Shown here: positions 27,749-35,822 of the stretch, one piece after another
How the letters are laid out: each line of letters opens with the position of its first letter
Numbering within the stretch: the first letter of the stretch is position 1
Assembly: GCA_002731275.1 (NCBI GenBank)
Contig: PCBK01000011.1
Coordinates: forward strand, 25,464 to 89,463
Direction: 5' to 3'
DNA from: Deltaproteobacteria bacterium
GTDB lineage: Bacteria > Myxococcota_C > UBA6777
DNA length: 64,000 nucleotides
Notes under the pieces: generated by a model
Seen by the model: the letters and a program-made list of their open reading frames with translations, nothing else
Database searches by the model: none
What the model was told of the DNA's origin: nothing
Made by a program: the position numbers and the translations under genes

Positions 27749-28582
27749 TTGTCAACATCAAACATGCCAACAGACTGGGACGATCATCATGGGTGGGAAC
27801 ACCACTACAGTGCCTTGTTGTCCTCTCCCAGTGAATATTCACAATACACAGACAGCGCAGGCAGCTTCTCATTCCCAAAGCTTGGTGAGTTGATGCGGAC
27901 ACTCCGCACACAACACAGCACAACATTGTGGTTCCCTGGTTGTGGTGTCTCCCCACTCCCCCGTTTGTTTGCGCTCTGTGGATTTGACGTGTACGCCACA
28001 GACATCTCCCCCACTGCTCTCTCCTTTCAACGACAAAACACAACGTTCGTTCAGGAAAAAGCCAAGACATTTCTCACAGCACAGTCAGCTCCCCACAAAG
28101 GAACATTACACGTCGAAAGGCACGACTTTCGCGAAGCATATGGACACCATCGCTTTGACGCGATCTTCAACATTCGGGCAATACAAGGACTGCCACCACA
28201 GAGCATGAAGCGCGCACTTCACACTCACTACGACGCATTGAGGATGGGCAAGACCGTTTATTTCGATACGATGAATGTGGATGGTGCGCCGCGTATACAA
28301 TTCGAAGAGTTGCTGCTCATGGTGGGATTTCACGTCCCACTTGTCGCTCTAAACAGGTGGTACCATACGGCGCTGAAAGAGACAGGACTCGCCTATGTCT
28401 TTGTCATGGGACGTCCGATGTTGTGGCAAGTTGAAGGTGAAGAGGAGAACAAGCGAGGTAGCGCCCAATTACGGGCATTGACGAAGGAATACGAAGCGCG
28501 CGCCCAAGTAGAGCGAAAAAAGGAGCGTATGCAACTCGATATCGACGACAAGATCGCCCACATCATCTATGCGACAGGCTAG
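27749..28582 (+). CDS. Class I SAM-dependent methyltransferase (TPMT-like)
   Basis: The 277-residue protein has a class I SAM-binding core: motif I LWFPGCGVSPLPRLFALCGF (about residue 55), the acidic end of strand two in VYATDIS, and a motif IV region FDAIFNIRAIQGLPP. It resembles thiopurine methyltransferase-like enzymes in this pattern, but the substrate is unknown. The C-terminal 55 residues are charged and helical. The start is TTG with GAGGAG seven bases upstream; a GTG five codons earlier overlaps that site and is less likely. It is convergent with the AAC(3)-like gene, two bases apart. Confidence 0.78.
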   Translation: MSTSNMPTDWDDHHGWEHHYSALLSSPSEYSQYTDSAGSFSFPKLGELMRTLRTQHSTTLWFPGCGVSPLPRLFALCGFDVYATDISPTALSFQRQNTTFVQEKAKTFLTAQSAPHKGTLHVERHDFREAYGHHRFDAIFNIRAIQGLPPQSMKRALHTHYDALRMGKTVYFDTMNVDGAPRIQFEELLLMVGFHVPLVALNRWYHTALKETGLAYVFVMGRPMLWQVEGEEENKRGSAQLRALTKEYEARAQVERKKERMQLDIDDKIAHIIYATG

Positions 28583-28584
28583 AG

Positions 28585-29316
28585 CTATGACAGCTCACGT
28601 TCCATCCACTCCACCGCAAATGAAACAAACGCCTGCGCCGGTATAAGCTCGGCTTCGACGTCTCCAACGCATCCTTTACAGACGACACCTTCTTGCAGAT
28701 AGTCGAGCAAGATCTGAGAGAAGTAGTCTTCACCGCGCTCCCACTCTTTGATGCCATATGTATCATCAAGACTCTCAATCCACTGTTCCCCAGTATCAGC
28801 GCGCTCATAGCGCAAACGTACGCGCCTCTTGTCAGGGATATCTGCCACATACTCAGCCCAGTGAGTCAACGTCACAGTGTCCACATCAGCCCCCAAACGT
28901 AGCACATATCCGTGACATTCAGTGAGACGCTCAAGAGGCGACCCGACACCGTGGTAATCGTGAAGGGGCATCCCGCCTAACAGATGCTCAGCGAGTCGAC
29001 CACACGCACCAAAGCGAGCGGCCGCATGATCCGCGAAGGTGACTCCATGACGTTGTCGAAAGATCTCCGCAAAGATCCCCATATCTTCGACATCAACAGG
29101 TGTTGTTGAGACATCAAAAGGTTCATCGGGATCGGCGCCCAACACAACCAATAACGTCCCCTCTGGACCAAGAACATCGAGCAGAGCGTCACATAAGGCC
29201 TCAGCACCACCTTCGACAGTACCGACCTCGCGCATGCTCACATGCACCATCAATGTCGCCCCAGCAGGAATCCCCAACTCCCGAAGCTGTTGGCACAATG
29301 TCGATGTCGTGTGCAT
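28585..29316 (-). CDS. AAC(3) family N-acetyltransferase-like protein
   Basis: The 243-residue protein matches the antibiotic N-acetyltransferase (AAC(3)/YokD) fold: AGATLMVHVSMREVG near the N-terminus, LGPEGTLLVV, FGACGRLAEHLL, GVGSPLERLTECHGYVLRLG and TVTLTHWAE with the conserved His. These enzymes acetylate amino groups using acetyl-CoA; many chromosomal members do not act on aminoglycosides, so a resistance role is not claimed. AGGAG lies six bases before the ATG. It starts one base after the stop of the ABC permease gene, so it is the last gene of that operon. Confidence 0.85.
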   Translation of the reverse strand: MHTTSTLCQQLRELGIPAGATLMVHVSMREVGTVEGGAEALCDALLDVLGPEGTLLVVLGADPDEPFDVSTTPVDVEDMGIFAEIFRQRHGVTFADHAAARFGACGRLAEHLLGGMPLHDYHGVGSPLERLTECHGYVLRLGADVDTVTLTHWAEYVADIPDKRRVRLRYERADTGEQWIESLDDTYGIKEWERGEDYFSQILLDYLQEGVVCKGCVGDVEAELIPAQAFVSFAVEWMERELS

Positions 29317-29317
29317 A

Positions 29318-31009
29318 TCACGCTCCTTTTCGTCGTTCGGCCCGCTTCTCTTCTTGTTGTTTTACCCGCGCCTTTTTTCCGAACAACATGACCATCCCAG
29401 CAACACCAATCGCCCCATATACAGCCACACTTGTCCACATCAGATAAGGCAGATGAGGTAGCAGCTCACGTATGTTGTTTTTTGAAGGCAACAACAAGCC
29501 GGAGGGGACTTTCAGATTCATCACACCGAAGAAGAACGAGGTCACAGGAGTGAGTGTCAGGATGTAGCTCCCCAAGATACTTTGTTTCCACGCAGAGGTC
29601 ACAATCACCGCGACAAAGAATGGCACAACCCACAAGACGAAAAGCGAAAAGAAGAAACCTTTTGAGCCGAACAACTCCCGCAACACCATGATCGCAAAGA
29701 TCAACGTCCCAAACATGCAGCACAAGCCCACGCGAGCCGATAACGGCGGCATATCCAAGAAGATCTTCCCATCAGACGCGGACAACTTCATCAAGACCCA
29801 AAAACTCACCCACGTCATCACGATAAACGATAGGCCGTAAAACAAATTGGAGGAAGCGTCGCTGCGCGGTAAAATTCTCGAATGGCCGAGCTTCTTGGCC
29901 CGACGTAAGCCCTTGATGTACGTGAACCATTCCGGCGTCACCACGTGCACCAACAAAAACGCCATCACCCCAGAGAGGAAAAAGAAGATGTAAAACATAC
30001 TCATCCCATACGTCTCTGGAGACAATCGGCCGATCTGCTTGAGGAAACGGTTAAACACACGTACCTGTGTCAAAAAAGGCCACAGACTCCCCATCAACAA
30101 CAACTGAAAGGCCGCAAAGAGACCAAGTGAGTATGTTTTCGAGAAAGCATGGTTGTGTTGTTGTCGCCACTTGCGCACCATGATCACGAAGCACGTCAAC
30201 AACAACAAGCCCTGGATCAACAGCGTGTATGTCGTCGGATGGATCGGCTGACTAAAGAATTGAACATCTTGCCATCGCTGTAACTCTTCAATCATCTTTT
30301 GACGGGCGATCCCCGTGCGATGTTGGGTCAACTCCTCCATCACGATGCCGTAAAATGTCGGAAAGATCGTGACAAAGCCCAAAAAGGTGAAGCCAAAACG
30401 GTTGAGCATCGGCATAAAGATATACAGCGACACGACAAAGAAGACCGCGGCGAAGTTTGATAAACGACTTGACCACCGCACTTTTGGTGTGATCATCCCC
30501 GAGACCATGCCGAACATGTGGTACAGCATGACCGTCGAAAAGAACACGCCGTAAAAATGGAGCACTTTCAGCAACGAGATCTTGCCATACACGACGATCA
30601 CAGCCATGAAAGGCAACGTCAACGCAAACAAAACGTACTCACGAATCGGTAGCCCAAAGAGATACCCAAAGATCTTGCTGATCGGACTCATCGGCGTGAG
30701 GCGCTGAAAGTTCAGCGTCCCACTGTGTTTCTCTTGGGCCATCCCCGCAGCCACCCGACTCGTCCCCAAAAACATCATCACGATGCTCTGCAATACGAGA
30801 ATCGGGACAAACGCCCCTTTCGCAGCAAGCTCCGTAGACTTTCCGCGCTCGACGACGTTGAGAAAGACCGCGAGGAACACAAAAGAGGTCGTCGTCAACA
30901 TGATGATAGACCACGCGATCAACTGCTTCCAGCGGAGTCTCGCGCGCGCACACTTGATAAAGATGGGGTTGCGAAAGATGTTCCACATTGGGATTCGTTC
31001 GTTTGTCAT
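29318..31009 (-). CDS. ABC transporter permease
   Basis: The 563-residue integral membrane protein has about twelve hydrophobic segments arranged in two groups, with a cytoplasmic N-terminus (NIFRNPIFIKCARARLRWKQ) and charged loops. It includes the pattern ELAAKGAFVPILVLQSIVMM and SGTLNFQRLTPMSPISKIFG that is usual in ABC-2 type permeases near the first external loop. It starts four bases inside the 3' end of the ATPase gene (ATGA overlap) and is followed after one base by the acetyltransferase gene, forming one operon. Substrate unknown. Confidence 0.87.
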   Translation of the reverse strand: MTNERIPMWNIFRNPIFIKCARARLRWKQLIAWSIIMLTTTSFVFLAVFLNVVERGKSTELAAKGAFVPILVLQSIVMMFLGTSRVAAGMAQEKHSGTLNFQRLTPMSPISKIFGYLFGLPIREYVLFALTLPFMAVIVVYGKISLLKVLHFYGVFFSTVMLYHMFGMVSGMITPKVRWSSRLSNFAAVFFVVSLYIFMPMLNRFGFTFLGFVTIFPTFYGIVMEELTQHRTGIARQKMIEELQRWQDVQFFSQPIHPTTYTLLIQGLLLLTCFVIMVRKWRQQHNHAFSKTYSLGLFAAFQLLLMGSLWPFLTQVRVFNRFLKQIGRLSPETYGMSMFYIFFFLSGVMAFLLVHVVTPEWFTYIKGLRRAKKLGHSRILPRSDASSNLFYGLSFIVMTWVSFWVLMKLSASDGKIFLDMPPLSARVGLCCMFGTLIFAIMVLRELFGSKGFFFSLFVLWVVPFFVAVIVTSAWKQSILGSYILTLTPVTSFFFGVMNLKVPSGLLLPSKNNIRELLPHLPYLMWTSVAVYGAIGVAGMVMLFGKKARVKQQEEKRAERRKGA

Positions 31010-31956
31010 GTGACCTCCCTCGCGCCGACCTTCAAGAAGATGTCTTCCACATCCATCTTGTCCTCGTAAAATGCTTTGACACGCACACCGTCGTGGATCA
31101 ACTTCGCCAACAAATCAGCAGCCTCCTCATCATCTCCAGAGAACCGAATCCGCACGGACTGTCCTTCACTCTCACAAGACTCGATGTGTGGATGCCCAGC
31201 AAGACACGCCTCGGCTTTTGATGTCTCGGACAAAATCTCCATCACCCACAACGTATGAGGATTCATCTGCGCGATGATATCGTCGATCGCACCGTCTATC
31301 ACCAGCTCACCACGTTCCATGATCCCGATAGACGTGCAAAAATCCGCAAGCTCCGTCAGGATATGAGAAGACACCACGAGCGTCTTGCCCAACGCCGCCA
31401 TCCCACGCAAAGCCTCGCGCAGCTCAATACGCGCCATTGGATCGAGTCCACCAGCGGGCTCATCGAGCAACATCACTTCAGGTTCGTGTAAGAGTGTCTT
31501 GGCGAGGATCAAGCGCTGCCTCATCCCCCGCGACAGCGTCCCAGAGAAAGCGTCTCGCTTGGCCGTAAGGTTGGCAAGTTCTAGACATTCATCGATGCGT
31601 TGTTTGCGCTTCTCCACAGGGATAAAGTAAGCGCTCGCAAATAGATCGAGAAACTCCCACACCTTTAACTCTTCGTATACAATCGGGAGATCCGGCATAT
31701 AGCCTAGCAGCTTGTGGACATCTTGGGGCCGCTCCGCGATATCGACGCCACCGACAAACACATCGCCGTAAGTGGGCTCCTGTAACGTCGCAAGGACCTT
31801 GAAGGTCGACGTCTTTCCAGCACCATTGGGACCAATTAAGCCAAAGATCTCCCCCTTGGGGACGTGTAGATTGAGATCTTTGACGGCGGTAAAGTCTCCG
31901 TAGTCAACGCGCAAATCGACGGTTCGGATCATCGCGTCTTGTGAAACATCCATCAA
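31006..31956 (-). CDS. ABC transporter ATP-binding protein
   Basis: The 316-residue ATPase shows all ABC motifs: Walker A GPNGAGKTST (about 43), signature SRGMRQRLILAK (about 140), Walker B VMLLDEPAGGLDP, and the switch His in SSHILTELAD. The extra C-terminal region of about 90 residues is usual in ABC-2 exporters. It heads an ATPase-permease-acetyltransferase operon. The start is TTG at 31956 with GGAG seven bases upstream; the next codon is ATG, which would give almost the same protein. Confidence 0.93.
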   Translation of the reverse strand: MMDVSQDAMIRTVDLRVDYGDFTAVKDLNLHVPKGEIFGLIGPNGAGKTSTFKVLATLQEPTYGDVFVGGVDIAERPQDVHKLLGYMPDLPIVYEELKVWEFLDLFASAYFIPVEKRKQRIDECLELANLTAKRDAFSGTLSRGMRQRLILAKTLLHEPEVMLLDEPAGGLDPMARIELREALRGMAALGKTLVVSSHILTELADFCTSIGIMERGELVIDGAIDDIIAQMNPHTLWVMEILSETSKAEACLAGHPHIESCESEGQSVRIRFSGDDEEAADLLAKLIHDGVRVKAFYEDKMDVEDIFLKVGAREVT

Positions 31957-32053
31957 TTACCATCTCCATTTGAAAAAACACTTGCAGGCTTCGTATGATG
32001 CCCCCTGATATACACCCTCTTCCCCAATGATGCTTGTCTTTTTCGCGTGGTCC

Positions 32054-34495
32054 TTAAAACTTACCTTGCAAACCACCGACGATTTGCATCGGCGCGCCAG
32101 CACGAATCCCCTGTGGACGGCGCGTCGAAATATACACACTGTTGGTGAGGTTTTTACCTGAGACAAAGACCCCCACACTCCGTCGTCCCAGACGGAAGGT
32201 GTAACCAATGCGCGCGTTCAGCAAAAAGCGTCCATCAATCATCCCAACGAGACCATCGACAGAAGGCAGTTTTGTTGCGCCTTTGTCCGTCGTCTGCTCA
32301 CTGACATAGTTGGCCGAGACCATCATGTTCAACCCAACGGGAAGCTCCAAGCGCAACGTCGCAGTGAGCGTATGTTCGGGAGCATAGGGGAGACGATTCC
32401 CCTCGAACTTACCGTCGGCAAAGATCGCGACAGGTACCCACGTGTAGGAGAGCTGGAGTGGCAGTCGGAGTGGGGCCTTCAAGAAGGCTGGCAGGTCAAA
32501 GGTCACGCTCGCCTCACCACCTGCATGGAAGGTCTGACCAGCGTTGATGATCGTCTTTCCGAGATTGTTGGGATCACTTGCGACCGCACCACTCGACTCA
32601 GAGGGTGGGATGACTTGGTTTTGGAAGTCCATAAAGAACGCCGCTGCCTGGAACATAAAGTAATTTCCGCGCCTCATACGAAGCCCCAACTCGTAATTCC
32701 ACGAAAACTCTGGATCTAGCTGAAGATCCTCACCATCCGACGTAATCGAATCTTTTGTGCGAGGAGGCGCGAAGCCACGGTGCACACCACCAAACAGAAA
32801 GACCCCCGGTGAGACCTCAAAGGAGATCCCAATACCTGGGATTGGCGCGACCATCGTGCTGTTTTCGCTGACATTGACGTCTGTCGGGACAGAAGAACCA
32901 TCAGGCTGCGTCACGCGGGTGCGGTCGAGCCTACGATGAAACCACATCGACTCAAAACGAAAACCAGGCGTGATTTTGAGCTTGCGATTGAGAAACATAA
33001 AGCTGTTTTGAACGTAAGCCGCGATGGCGAACAGATCTCTCGACTCCTGGTCACGGATCGAACCTGCAGGGGATTGAGCGGTCTCACCATTCAGGTATTG
33101 CTCGTCACCATGCTCGTAGTGAAAACGGACACCTGCAATCAACTCATTCTCGACAGGCCCCAAGCTGTACTCCACAGTATAACGCGACTCAAGTCCCGTA
33201 ACACCGAACTCCCTGTTGCGATTCCCGGTCGAATCTTTGAAGAAGATGCTGCTACCATCAGCGACTCCCTTTGTGACTTCACTGTTACTACCGTCGACAA
33301 TACGGTTGACGTTGCCTCCGTCTCCACTGCGATTGAAGTCCTGTCGCTTCCAATAACGTCGAACAAAGTGAGCGTAGAATTGAGTGTTGATCAATCCAGC
33401 CATACCCAACAGGAGCTTGTGGTTGAGCGAACCTCCAACCCGACGAATGGGGAAGCGGTCATTGTACGCGTGGTTCGCGAAAGGGTCATTCTCGTATTGT
33501 GGTGTGGTGAGGCCGAGGTAGGTCGCGTTGGACATCTCATCGTAAAACTGCAGCTTCACACCGAGGATATTGTAGGGTGTAATGCGAACGACCATCTTTC
33601 CGCTCACGTCTGTCGCGGACAGATTGAGCCTTGTGGGTCCAGTGTAGCGTTGATGCAGGACCTCAAACAGGTAGCCAAAGCGTTTATTGATGGTATCTCC
33701 GACACTCGCCTGTGCCTGGAAGTAGTCGTAGCTTCCATAACGAGCTTCTGCTGTCAGTTGGAACTTGCGAGGAGGTGAGCGGGTGATAAAGTTGAGGACA
33801 CCGCCGATCGTCTGTGGTCCCCACAAGATAGCACCACTCCCCTTCACGATCTCCAGACGCTTCATCCGTTCGATACGAGGTGTGTAATACAGCTCAGGTT
33901 CTCCGTAGGGTGCCATCGCGATAGGGACGCCATCTTCGAGCACCAGAATCTTTCGTCCACGGACGGGATCGAGACCACGAATCCCGATGTTCAGGCGTAA
34001 ACCCATGCCATCTTCGGCGTAGACGTTGACACCGGGCATTGTGCGCAGCGCCTCTCCCGCGTTCAAAGGGGTGCGGGATTTCAACTCTTTTTCATTCATC
34101 ACATCGGCAGAGCCAGCGACACTATCAAGTTCAGCGGGACGTTCACCGATGACGTCCACGCGGGGCACCCAAATCGCCTTCTTCTTTCGCTTCCTTCGTA
34201 CTTTGCGTCTCGTCTTCACGTTGCGTCTTTTGATGACTCGACGCTTTACGCTTCTCTTCACTGTACGTCGCCGCTTCGAGGGCATTCGCTTTGCAGCTGG
34301 ACGCTGGGCTGGTTTTGTGGATGTTTCTTTGGACGCTTGTTTGCGAGCTTTTGGCTGCGTCTTGGGAGGGATTGTACGAACAGACGTTTTTGTGGTTTTT
34401 GCGCCTGTCTCGGTCGCTTGCTTTGCCTCCTCGGCAAAACTGAATGGCATCGCGCAAACGAACGCACACACAAACACACACAGAAAAACAGACAT
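32054..34495 (-). CDS. TonB-dependent outer-membrane receptor (FecA-like) with polybasic linker
   Basis: An 813-residue receptor with a hydrophobic signal (SVFLCVFVCAFVCAMPFSFA), a plug domain and a 22-strand-type barrel ending in aromatic-rich strands (QIVGGLQGKF). The plug motifs NIGIRGLDPVRGRKILVLED, MAPYGEPELYYTPRI and GPQTIGGVLNFITR are FecA-like, suggesting an iron-chelate substrate. Before the TonB-box-like VDVIGERP lies a polybasic stretch of about 35 residues (KRRRTVKRSVKRR...RRKRKKK), which is unusual. The start is uncertain: no clear Shine-Dalgarno site precedes the ATG at 34495, and an upstream ATG at 34582 is in frame. No tonB or exbBD is nearby. Confidence 0.88.
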   Translation of the reverse strand: MSVFLCVFVCAFVCAMPFSFAEEAKQATETGAKTTKTSVRTIPPKTQPKARKQASKETSTKPAQRPAAKRMPSKRRRTVKRSVKRRVIKRRNVKTRRKVRRKRKKKAIWVPRVDVIGERPAELDSVAGSADVMNEKELKSRTPLNAGEALRTMPGVNVYAEDGMGLRLNIGIRGLDPVRGRKILVLEDGVPIAMAPYGEPELYYTPRIERMKRLEIVKGSGAILWGPQTIGGVLNFITRSPPRKFQLTAEARYGSYDYFQAQASVGDTINKRFGYLFEVLHQRYTGPTRLNLSATDVSGKMVVRITPYNILGVKLQFYDEMSNATYLGLTTPQYENDPFANHAYNDRFPIRRVGGSLNHKLLLGMAGLINTQFYAHFVRRYWKRQDFNRSGDGGNVNRIVDGSNSEVTKGVADGSSIFFKDSTGNRNREFGVTGLESRYTVEYSLGPVENELIAGVRFHYEHGDEQYLNGETAQSPAGSIRDQESRDLFAIAAYVQNSFMFLNRKLKITPGFRFESMWFHRRLDRTRVTQPDGSSVPTDVNVSENSTMVAPIPGIGISFEVSPGVFLFGGVHRGFAPPRTKDSITSDGEDLQLDPEFSWNYELGLRMRRGNYFMFQAAAFFMDFQNQVIPPSESSGAVASDPNNLGKTIINAGQTFHAGGEASVTFDLPAFLKAPLRLPLQLSYTWVPVAIFADGKFEGNRLPYAPEHTLTATLRLELPVGLNMMVSANYVSEQTTDKGATKLPSVDGLVGMIDGRFLLNARIGYTFRLGRRSVGVFVSGKNLTNSVYISTRRPQGIRAGAPMQIVGGLQGKF

Positions 34496-34797
34496 GTTTC
34501 TCTGCGCTGCTGGAGTAATGCTTGCCACATAAGAGTTCGTAACGTCTGCTCTTGGGCGAGCGAGATGAACTTCACGTTGCATAAGTATGGTTCCCCATCA
34601 TCGTCATTTCCCGCAAGAGCACGTACATCAACCAAACGCCTGCACCCGACATAAGTGGCACAGACGCAAAGAGACATGCATCCTCGAAGGAAACGGAGTG
34701 GATATGTTCGACAACAAAGACCAAATTGGCTTACTTTTCCTTCACTTATAGAGAGAAGAAGAAGTAGGACACTTTGATCGCTTCTAACGCAAGCGGG

Positions 34798-34826
34798 AAC
34801 CTAGCAAAGTCCACAAAGGCTGTCAA
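34798..34826 (-). promoter_or_regulatory. Promoter for the TonB-dependent receptor
   Basis: On the minus strand a perfect TTGACA is followed by 17 bases and TAGGTT. The start would be near 34791, leaving a leader of about 295 bases before the receptor gene. Confidence 0.5.
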
Positions 34827-34888
34827 GAATCCCTTCTGTAGAGGATGTATAGCCCGAGCATGACTCACTCATCGCCCTGTCCACCGGG

Positions 34889-34917
34889 TTGACAAGCAAG
34901 AGGAATGCAACTATGCT
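34889..34917 (+). promoter_or_regulatory. Promoter for the MopE-like/collagen-like surface operon
   Basis: A perfect TTGACA, a 17-base spacer and TATGCT lie about 65 bases before the lipoprotein start, a very good match to a sigma-70 type promoter. Confidence 0.65.
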
Positions 34918-34982
34918 ATGAAAATCTATGACAATTTGCCCAAAGCAACGTGGGAGAAACTCTTTTGTCTATTCAGGTGTGT

Positions 34983-35795
34983 ATGCGATTCATCTCGCTC
35001 ATCACGATTGGCTCGTTGTTAGCAGCCTCCTGTGTCCTCGGCACAGGACAACAAGCCTGCGCACGTGATAGTGACTGCGCTCCCATCGAACGCTGTGCAG
35101 GAGGGTTTTGTCAGCCATACACCTCAACAAGCGAGACACACATCACCAAAGAAAACACCACCACTGAAAACAACACCTCCCAAGAACCCTCTCCTCAAGA
35201 ATCCTCGACGCAAGAACCAACCGCCCTCGACCGCGAACAACGTCCAGAACAAGATGCAAGCGCTCCAGAGCTTCCATCAGGCGTTCGTTGTATCAACGGA
35301 CAGACCCGTCCATGTAGTGAGAATGTCGGCCTCTGCAAAGTCGGCCAACAAACATGTAAGGACAACCGTTGGGGTCTCTGTGTGGGTGGTATTTTGCCTG
35401 GGTTCGAGCTTTGTGACGAGAAAGACAACGATTGCGACGGCGAGGTTGACGAGGATTTTTCGGACAAAGGACAACCCTGTGAAAACGGTGAGGGAGTATG
35501 CAAAGCAACAGGGACATGGCTTTGCAAAGACACGCTGCTCGAATGTAACGCCCAAATAGGGACGCCGCAAAAAGAAGTCTGTGACGGCAAGGACAACGAC
35601 TGCAACGGAAAAGTCGATGAGCTTCAGGAGTGTGGTCTACTCCAAGGTCGCTTTGCGTTTGGTGGAGGAAGAGGACTTGGAATATCCAGCCAATACCGCG
35701 CACATATACGCATCACACCGACACTTCAGACATCGCCCTCAACGACGAAGAGCAGCCGCTACACACTTCGCGTGGGCTTCGCTCCCAATCGATAA
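34983..35795 (+). CDS. MopE-like metal-binding-motif lipoprotein
   Basis: A 270-residue lipoprotein: signal and lipobox LLAASC give a mature N-terminal Cys17. A Cys-rich segment (CARDSDCAPIERCAGGFC), a Thr/Glu/Gln-rich linker and two units of the MopE-type motif follow (CDEKDNDCDGEVDE and CDGKDNDCNGKVDE, with their leading Cys repeats). Known MopE binds copper; these Asp/Asn-rich units may bind calcium or another metal, which is inferred. The last 55 residues lack Cys and end in RYTLRVGFAPNR. An alternative start, TTG at 34965, has GGGAG eight bases upstream. It is the first of three genes behind one promoter. Confidence 0.78.
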   Translation: MRFISLITIGSLLAASCVLGTGQQACARDSDCAPIERCAGGFCQPYTSTSETHITKENTTTENNTSQEPSPQESSTQEPTALDREQRPEQDASAPELPSGVRCINGQTRPCSENVGLCKVGQQTCKDNRWGLCVGGILPGFELCDEKDNDCDGEVDEDFSDKGQPCENGEGVCKATGTWLCKDTLLECNAQIGTPQKEVCDGKDNDCNGKVDELQECGLLQGRFAFGGGRGLGISSQYRAHIRITPTLQTSPSTTKSSRYTLRVGFAPNR

Positions 35796-35822
35796 TCCCA
35801 ACCAAGCAAAGAGGACAAAGCC

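Larger units (their letters stand above)
34496..34982. other. Divergent intergenic region with two promoters
   Basis: This 487-base region lies between the divergent receptor and MopE-like genes. It holds one promoter in each direction, described separately. The receptor leader would be about 295 bases long. I found no cobalamin riboswitch core and no obvious Fur box, though neither can be excluded by eye. Confidence 0.5.

Noticed and set aside
28585..29316. Calling the AAC(3)-like gene an aminoglycoside resistance gene
   Set aside because: The family includes many enzymes without that activity, and no pattern specific to resistance was seen.
34496..34795. Cobalamin riboswitch before the receptor
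   Set aside because: No B12-box-like conserved core was visible in either orientation.
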